From: Daucus carota subsp. sativus
Taxonomy: Eukaryota > Streptophyta > Magnoliopsida > Apiales > Apiaceae
DNA length: 64,000 nucleotides
NCBI RefSeq assembly: GCF_001625215.2
Contig: NC_030385.2
Span: 42,371,598-42,435,597, forward strand
Direction of reading: 5' to 3'
In this document: positions 57,137 to 64,000 of the stretch, in pieces
Position numbering within the stretch: position 1 is the stretch's first letter
Layout of the letters: each line of letters opens with the position of its first letter
The notes under the pieces: generated by a model
What the model saw: the letters and a program-made list of their open reading frames with translations, nothing else
Database searches by the model: none
Told to the model about the DNA's origin: nothing
Program-made: the position numbers and the translations under genes

Positions 57137-57328
57137 GAGATTTTTTATGGTGTGCCCAAAGGCACAGAATAGTCACTAAACTTTCATGAAAATGGTAAAT
57201 TTTGATTAGTGGATGAATAATAAATGTTAATGAACCTCCTACATTCACATCAAATCCACAAATAAAAATAAGTCATTTTCAAGAGTTGGTGCTTATTATG
57301 TACCTTTTGATACACATTAGAAAGACCG
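57137..57328. mobile_element. 192-bp MULE-type MITE (copy 3)
   Basis: Duplicate of 53369-53560 with the same length; flanking ATATTTAAT / ATACTTAAT shows one mutation in the 9-bp duplication. Confidence 0.88.
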
Positions 57329-57659
57329 ATACTTAATCATTACAATCTCATCTGAAATATAAAAATCATTGAAATGATTGCTTATCGTGATATGAGATTA
57401 TAATGCAATAATAAGTAAATTTTTAGTTCTATCTTATATTTGAATCTTGACGAAGACATTACAACCCTTGTACATACACAACTGTCAAAGTTTTATTATT
57501 TTCTCCGCCTATCCGTTGCGTACACATAACTGCTTAATTGTCATTGTATTCTGTCCGTCCTCTATATATATAAAACTGATCATATAGACTCATCTCTTCA
57601 AATATATCTTCATCTCTGTATACATATATGTTGATATATTTATTAGTGTGTATTTTCAA

Positions 57660-57780
57660 ATTTGTAGGCTATGAAACCTTTCTTCATTATTTAATTCATT
57701 AGATCTAGTTAATCACTTGTTATTTTGATTCAACAATTAATTAAGTATCTAAATGATGAAAAATGCTATCAATCGAAAGA
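57660..57780 (+). ncRNA. Decayed hairpin locus, copy D
   Basis: Retains a TATA region (57564-57574), ATCTTCATCTCTGTATACATATAT, and parts of both arms (CTATGAAACCTTTCTTCATTATT; ATGATGAAAAATGCTATC), but the outer stem no longer pairs and about 20 bp is inserted in the loop. DNA from 57781 to 58554 is AT-rich with a duplicated ATATCGTATGTCTTTTCATTA near 58405 and 58460. Confidence 0.4.
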
Positions 57781-58780
57781 TAATAAACCAGATATTGCAA
57801 TTTTGTAATTAATTTGTCTGAAAACGGAGAGATTTTGCGGAAAAATTAAACTGAAAAATAGAGTTTTGTAACTATAAAAGAGATGAAACAAGGCGGTAGA
57901 AAATTAGGTTTTTTTCATATGGTCAGGAAAAGAAACTTAATTAGTCTAGTTTAATTCATTTTTCATAATTCATAATCGTTATTAAATTATTTATTTTATT
58001 CTTTTTTTATTTTCCGATTTATCAGATTTGGATTATAAATGACATTGAGTTATAAGCTTGTAATCAATGTGAAGCATGTGTTGATTGTAAATTATTGTAT
58101 TTATGTTATTGTTATTTACGGGAGTTCTAACATTTGGGTAGCTAACCATAGATTTTAAGTCATTTTCGATTTTAAACTGAAAAATGTCTGTTTGTGTAAT
58201 AAATCAATAGTCAGTTTAAAATTAGAAATAAGTCTAAAACTGACTTAAAATCAGAAATAAGTTTAAGGTAACTTTTTCTAGTGACTTATTTTTTTTAAAA
58301 AAAATTAATAAAAATTACCGATAACTCTTCGAAGTCGCTTAATTGTCTATCTAAGAAAGAATGTCTCAACAATATATGTTTATGCAATTTCGACCATATA
58401 CATAAATATCGTATGTCTTTTCATTATTAAATATTTTTTCCTAAAAAATATGATTTCTAATATCGTATGTCTTTTCATTAATAAATTATTTTTCCTAAAA
58501 AATATTAGAAATCATGGATACATGTGTGAGCTTATGCACGTATATCCGAACTCAACTGAAAACTAGTACCCTCTGCTTTTGAGGGAAATTAAAACAGAAG
58601 ACCGCACATTTTCCTCTTCTTTTTTGGCTTAAAAGGAGTTATCTTTTCTTTTGTTGCATTCTTGTCAATTCCTGCACAGTACATGCAACTAACTACTTCA
58701 TGAAGCTTAATTATTCGACAGATATCTACTGCAAAGGCTTTGACAACTGTGAACAATACATGTGATATGATATGATATGT

Positions 58781-59513
58781 CTATGTCTAACATTGGATTT
58801 GGATGTGATACATAATACATGTACAACAATAAGCTAAGAAAAATAATTGTGCTGCATAAATGCTTAATCATGACATGCACTTAAGAGTATGGCAGAGCAA
58901 AACCTATCCAAGTCCAATGTTTGCTGCTAGTTGGAAATGCCGAAAGACATAAACACAGTAAATATAATCCAAATATGCCGAAAGACACAGTAGATATAAT
59001 CCAAAAATGACGTAAACAAAACATTGCAAATTAATTTTTCCAACTAATAAACTTCGTATGGCTTGAGGAGAAGTATATGCATCTAAATTTCGTAATTGAA
59101 CAAGAAACAATTATGCAATGTCTGCAAGCATTTTTCATATACAGATTACTTGGCTACATCCATGACAGAGACCGACAGCTACAAACCCAGGCCTCACTCT
59201 ATATATGTATCTATATATATCTCAGCACACTGGTATTTAGAACTTCTTTAGAGTATCTCACAGCTTCTCCATAACAAAGTGTTCAGGTATTAAAATGGAG
59301 AGGAAAAGATTTAACACTTTTAAACAGAGGGAGGAAGAGGTCAACACTCACCAAAGAGTGTTGTCAGCTACTATATACAATCCTCTTGCAAGTCACACGG
59401 CCAGTCAACTCTCCCAAGAACACAAAAACAAGACATGCCTTCTAATAGTCAATTTTTTTACGCGGGGTTTGGTTTTTAGCGAGTTACAGGAGTCTGTAAC
59501 TCTGCAGTTGTTA
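58781..59513. other. Downstream region of the DUF789 gene
   Basis: Presumed 3' untranslated region and spacer. A short repeat GCCGAAAGACA..AGTATAATCCAAA occurs twice at about 58938-59003. No gene recognised. Confidence 0.5.
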
Positions 59514-62072
59514 TCAGCCACGCCGAATTCCCGTGAAGTAGTTAAAGTCATGATGCTGGACCCGTAATTGCTTCAGCCAAGAATCTGCTACACTCAACAT
59601 TGAGTTCAGCCTATCATGGTCCCCTCCATTCTTGTTGTTGACCCACACATCTCCTTGCATCTTATAAGTGGCCAGTCCAAAAGGAGGAAGAGCAATTCCT
59701 TTATCTTTCTTCTGCTTACTCTTTGTGTTCCCCATTTCTTCATCAAGATCTGAATATTTCAACCGAAATACATATCAACAGTCATTACTAAGTACAGATT
59801 CACAGTGAAATCCACAGAACGGCATATCTGTCTAGGCTATGGTTTAAATGAGAACTACAGAATAGTGAGGAACACTAAATAAATAAATATTGCAGCACTA
59901 CACAGATAAGTGCAGAAATCTTTGGTTATCACACTTTTGTGGTTCTCCACTACTATATATATTTATTTTTACATTAATATGCAAAAGGCAGTAAACAGTA
60001 CCTTGAAAAGAAGATGAGAGTGTGTGGAATGTAAGGAAGCATGCGGACAAATCCTTTATTGTTCTTCCCATAGGAATATGGTATATTGGGTACCTGACAA
60101 ATTATTCACATTAATCATACAGATCAAAGTGAGTGTGCTTTCCTACACAGAAGAATCACTAAGGATTCCTTTTAAGTACATGAATATTAATGACAATCTA
60201 ATTGCCAAGAATTCATTACTTTGTTGGAGAAAATCGTGGCAATTATGCGAAACTCTTTAAAAAATATTAGCACCTAGAAATATGCAGAAAAAACAGCATT
60301 CTCAAAACATAAAAGAGGAGCTATAAGCTAGAAGAAGAGAGAGATATACCAAGCAACTGACATCCAACTAGCTGGTGAGAGGTCTACACTTCTTAGTGAC
60401 ATTAATCCGGGGTACTTTTGCGATAATTCACTTACCTGAGAACATTTAAAGAAGGCAGTTAAAACTTAAAATAGAAATAGTATCAAAAGACATCTACAGA
60501 TATTATCACAAATTTAACTCATCTTTTCTATGGAATCAAATTTTTAACTCTGCAAAGAACAGCATTGTAAATACCTTTAGAAGGTGAGAACATATCATCT
60601 GGGGAGTGGGGACAGTGGTAAACTGGTAATATTACATACTTGATAAGGATCAGAGAAAGAGAGGTCCTTATTTTTAGCCTTAACCATTAAACATGAGGGA
60701 ATAGAATAAAGTTGATATTGTTGAAACCAGCATAATCTTGAAAGGTAGGTAAAGGGTGTTAGATCACGATATATTGATAGTTTGATATCCTATACCCACA
60801 TTCAAAAGTTTGAACTATATTATCATTTTTAGATTCCAATGTTAATTAGAATTTCAACAGATTCTAACATACCCGTAATTTCTCATAGCTTCTTATATGA
60901 TATAGAATACCATATGTTATGAGACTAAATAAAGGAGTAGTAGATCAGGGGAATGAACATGAGTTGCCGCTTTAAAAGTATGTTCAGGAAACAACTACAT
61001 AAAAATCAAGTGATATTTTACAAGGTTTATCAAAAAAGTAATATGAATTTTTGCAAGGTACCTTATCCATGAGAGGTACCCTTCCATAAGGAGTTAATTT
61101 TTCGAAGTACTGGCAGTAAAGATGACCCAGCTTATCACTTTGATGCCAGAGGTTCTCTTGTTCAAAAGCTCCTTCTTCGGATGAACACCCATCCCACCTC
61201 GATAATTTTTCACTCTCACTCTCATCGCTGAATGAGTCGCTAAAAGAATCCCTCGTCTCAGATGTTGAATCGGCATCTTCCCTAATTAAACATACATTCA
61301 AAACTTTCAACCATTACACCAATTTTTAATCAGGAAACATGACAGGACAAAAAAACAGAGAAATAATTATATCATACAGTACGTGCTATAAACACCATGT
61401 GCAGCAATTTGACTACTCAAATTATAATATATAAAAGCACATAACTTCTATTTACAGGCACATAATCAGATTACTAACAACAGAATCAACCACTGTCCGT
61501 TGACGTCGAAGCATTAACAGATTAGAAAACCTAAGAGGCAAGTAATGATACACATCAAGCGACCACAATACCACAACATTTATATAGTCAACAAGTTGCA
61601 AAATGTTTCTAGTAAAAAGGTATTCATCAATAGAAAATTATGGTAAATAAATGTCTCACCTCGGAGAATTGAAGGATTGAGTGCTGATAAAAATCTGAAG
61701 TGCAGAGAGATAAGGCACATAGTACTGAACAAGAGTCTCTCCATTGTCCAGGCGAATGGGGACTCCGGCACCATAAGCACTCCATTCATCATAACAGTTC
61801 CAAAGATCACTAAGAGTAAAGAAATCAACCTTTTCACTCCCCCAAGGATGCCATAGTCTGTTCAGATTTTTGATCTCAGTCTGTACATTAATCAAGAAGA
61901 TGAAAAACAAGAATCAATCAGACATACACCATAAAAAACAACCAGTAAAAATATCCATAGTAGTAAAACAGATGAACTTAGAAAATATATATGTGCAAAC
62001 CTTTGATAAAAATTGACAGGGGGGCTGTGGAGTTGTGCAGTCCAGGAAAGCACCTAAGTTTGATTGATGCAT
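59514..62072 (-). CDS. DUF789 family protein
   Basis: Six exons (62072-62001, 61880-61660, 61281-61062, 60435-60350, 60093-60002, 59749-59514) join in frame to 308 residues. The protein starts MHQSNLGAFLDCTTPQPP and shows the family's conserved boxes: FTLSDLWNCYDEWSAYGAGV, LVQYYVPYLSALQIF, then an acidic Ser-rich linker (SETRDSFSDSFSDESESEK). These are followed by YCQYFEKLTPYGRVPLMDK, YPGLMSLRSVDLSPASWMSV, YPIYHIPMGRTIKDLSACFL and, at the end, FGLATYKMQGDVW with WLKQLRVQHHDFNYF. DUF789 proteins are plant-specific, around 300-450 residues, with no known biochemical function. All five junctions preserve phase and use GT-AG sites. A (GA)n tract lies just upstream of the start, probably in the leader or promoter. 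Confidence 0.93.
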
Positions 62073-62120
62073 TGTCTCTTCTCTAAAACCCTGTAAACAG
62101 AGGAAACCTACAGTGATAAT

Positions 62121-62260
62121 ATGAAGAGAGAGAGAGAGAGAGAGGGAGGGAGGGAGAGAGGCAGAGAGAGAAGGGGAGGGGCAGAGAGAGAGAATGTAGT
62201 AGTGAGGGAGAGAGATGATTGGGATAAAACCCGGGGAGAGAGAGAGAGAGAGGGATTAGT
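62121..62260. repeat. (GA)n-rich tract upstream of the DUF789 gene
   Basis: Interrupted GA repeats over about 140 bp; on the gene's strand this reads as CT repeats, 50-190 bp before the ATG. Such CT-rich tracts are frequent in plant 5' leaders and can bind BPC (GAGA-binding) factors. Confidence 0.8.
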
Positions 62261-64000
62261 TGAATTTCGTTTCTTGTTTTGGAGAGAAAAATTCAAGAAT
62301 TCTCTAGAACGCTAAATACTCTCCCTTTGCTGTATACTCAATACACACACAAACAAGAAAACAGTAGAGTAGACTATTTTCAATGCCATCTCCACAACCC
62401 AAATCAAGAAACACTAAACAAACCAACTTGAAATGCAAAAGGTTGAATCTTTACTAACCTTGAAAACAACCCAAAAACCAGAATTGACTCAAAATTACAC
62501 CCTTCAATTTTCACTACCCTCCCCTAAATTTGCGCAGGAAAATAGAAAAAAGGGATAAGCACAGCTGTTAAAAACGCGTAGTTTCCAAAACGATCAAAGA
62601 AACAAGAAACCCATAACAGAAAAAGAAGCTATGCTTACATACACAAACACAAATACATGTGATCATGTGTCAGTATGTGTTATGAGTACATGTAAATAGA
62701 TAGATACAGACAGATATACATACACAAGTCACAGAAGAGTCCAATTGTTTGTTACAGTGAATATGAGACGCTCAAAATGGGGACACAATTGTATGTGATC
62801 ATTGACAATTTGTCATTTAACAAATTTATTTTGGTTACAATATTTATTGAATTTCGTATCAATCACAATCAACCTTCAACGTAGCAGGATAGGATTAGGA
62901 TTTTAGATTTCTTCTTACTCACTTGTTTTTCATGATTTTGATTGTTGTACGAAATATTGGTATGTGTTTTTTCATTTTATTAATGTATCGAAAATATGAG
63001 TGATTTCCTATACAAATTATTCTGTTCGATATTTTTCACGTAATTCAGAATTTTTATTTTGACAACTAAAAATTATTATTTTTAGTTATTATTTTCTAAA
63101 TAACATTATTGTTGGAATTTTTTAAGAATTTTAATATTAATTTTTGAATTAAGAAATTTAAATTATTAAAAAAAAGTCAAAAAAACTAGAGGCGGGGAAT
63201 ATTTGGATATTTAGCTATCATTGTCGATCATAAATCACAAGGGAGACAAGAGGACAGCTAAAATAAACACGTGTCAAATATTAGTACTCAAGTCACTACA
63301 TGAGACTTGGTCTTCAAAAGCCAGAAAGGATATTCTGCTCATATACCTCATCGACATATATATTTTATATATTTTGAGTGCTTCACTAAACATGCGAATA
63401 ATATCGATCTTTCAAAAAAAAAAACGTTACACACAAATTATTTTAGAGATAAATTTTTGTTAAATAATATTATAACATTTCTTGTATATATATATTAAAA
63501 ACTGTTCGACACTCATATGTTAGACTCCCATACCCACATACTTTTTGTTAAGTAAATATAACTCCAGTATATTTTAATAGTGAATTTGTACTAATCTTTA
63601 AACTTGATTTTGAACGAGTTAGAATGTTTTAGTATTTGGCTACCTTTAAATTAAGTCAATATGTACTAATATTACGGTCGACAATGTTATTAAATTAGAC
63701 TCTAAATAAACTTGAAAATTTAAAACTTGGGCAATTTGACTTTATTCAAATCTAATAAAATTTGTGGAATGGTTGCAGTAATTAATTACACGATTTTTCA
63801 GTATTTTTTTCCCTTTAAAAAAAGTGTTGCATTTTCGATATTTACATATTTAAATATAATTCAACTAAGTTTTATTTCTTCATCGCTAATCAAAGGAAGC
63901 AAAGCAGTTCGTCGATAATCAAATGAAGCAAAGTGATTACTAATGCTAAAGGTACAAGGTCAAACACACAAAATTTTAATACAAAAACTAAAGAGTGCGC
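62261..64000. other. Upstream region of the DUF789 gene and AT-rich end of the window
   Basis: The first ~500 bp is the probable promoter. From 62.8 kb on the DNA is AT-rich with no supportable gene, RNA or transposon; 63890-63935 holds a direct repeat around GTCGATAATCAAA.GAAGCAAAG. Confidence 0.5.

Larger units (their letters stand above)
54017..58780. repeat. Block duplication, copy 2 (enlarged)
   Basis: Copy of 51001-54005 with later insertions: a family-A MITE (54653-54903), a MULE-like element (55177-56000) and an extra stretch (57440-58550) holding a decayed hairpin copy and AT-rich DNA. The tail at 58555-58790 matches 53790-54005. No protein gene recognised. Confidence 0.85.

Noticed and set aside
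62108-62315. Frames rich in Arg/Glu or Ser/Leu across the (GA)n tract
   Set aside because: Any GA/CT repeat is open in several frames; it lies in the leader or promoter of the DUF789 gene.
1-64000. CRISPR arrays, bacterial-type operons, tRNA or rRNA genes
   Set aside because: The window is plant nuclear DNA; the only regular repeats are minisatellites and MITEs, and no cloverleaf or rRNA sequence was seen by eye.

Overview
This is nuclear DNA from a flowering plant. Genes are split by GT-AG introns, AT content is high, and the proteins are typical land-plant families (TPC1, beta-expansin, clathrin light chain, IST1-like, LEA_2/NHL, DUF789, plastid CPBP protease, an IDA/PIP-like peptide). Gene style and the density of CTCCCTCCGTCCC-ended Stowaway MITEs suggest a eudicot, perhaps an asterid; the species cannot be fixed from sequence alone.

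Layout. 0.2-3.9 kb: 5' half of the vacuolar cation channel TPC1 (minus), running off the left edge. 4-9 kb: MITEs and a LINE tail. 9.0-10.3 kb: intronless HtrA/Deg-like protein with altered catalytic residues. 11.4-13.1 kb: four-exon acidic protein of unknown function (minus). 13.4-23.3 kb: tandem triplication of a roughly 3 kb unit carrying arrays of a ~115 bp minisatellite, decayed F-box sequences, and a 1.15 kb Pack-MULE holding an F-box/FBA gene fragment. 23.5 kb: small secreted peptide gene. 24.8-25.9 kb: decayed coding sequence. 26.2-28.9 kb: plastid CPBP (CAAX-type) protease. 29-33.5 kb: no recognisable gene, then three short MULE-type elements with exact 9-bp target duplications. 34.0-35.5 kb: beta-expansin. 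37.0-40.4 kb: clathrin light chain and an IST1-like ESCRT protein in tandem (minus). 42.1-43.7 kb: an NHL/LEA_2 membrane protein and a small basic protein (minus). 44.6-58.8 kb: gene-poor, highly duplicated region with a TRIM-like element, many MITEs, a 0.55 kb inverted repeat and several copies of a locus that folds into a microRNA-like hairpin behind a TATA box. 59.5-62.1 kb: DUF789 gene (minus), then AT-rich DNA to the end.

The genes do not form a pathway; this is ordinary plant gene order. Clathrin light chain and IST1-like protein are both endomembrane-trafficking factors, but their adjacency is probably chance.

The most unusual content is the repeated hairpin locus at 48.1, 53.2 and 56.9 kb (with decayed copies at 51.7, 55.0 and 57.7 kb). 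Its intact copies keep the hairpin, the TATA box, the upstream TAACTG motifs and a short reading frame running out of the hairpin's 3' arm. All splice sites given were read by eye from coding continuity and consensus; no transcript evidence was available.
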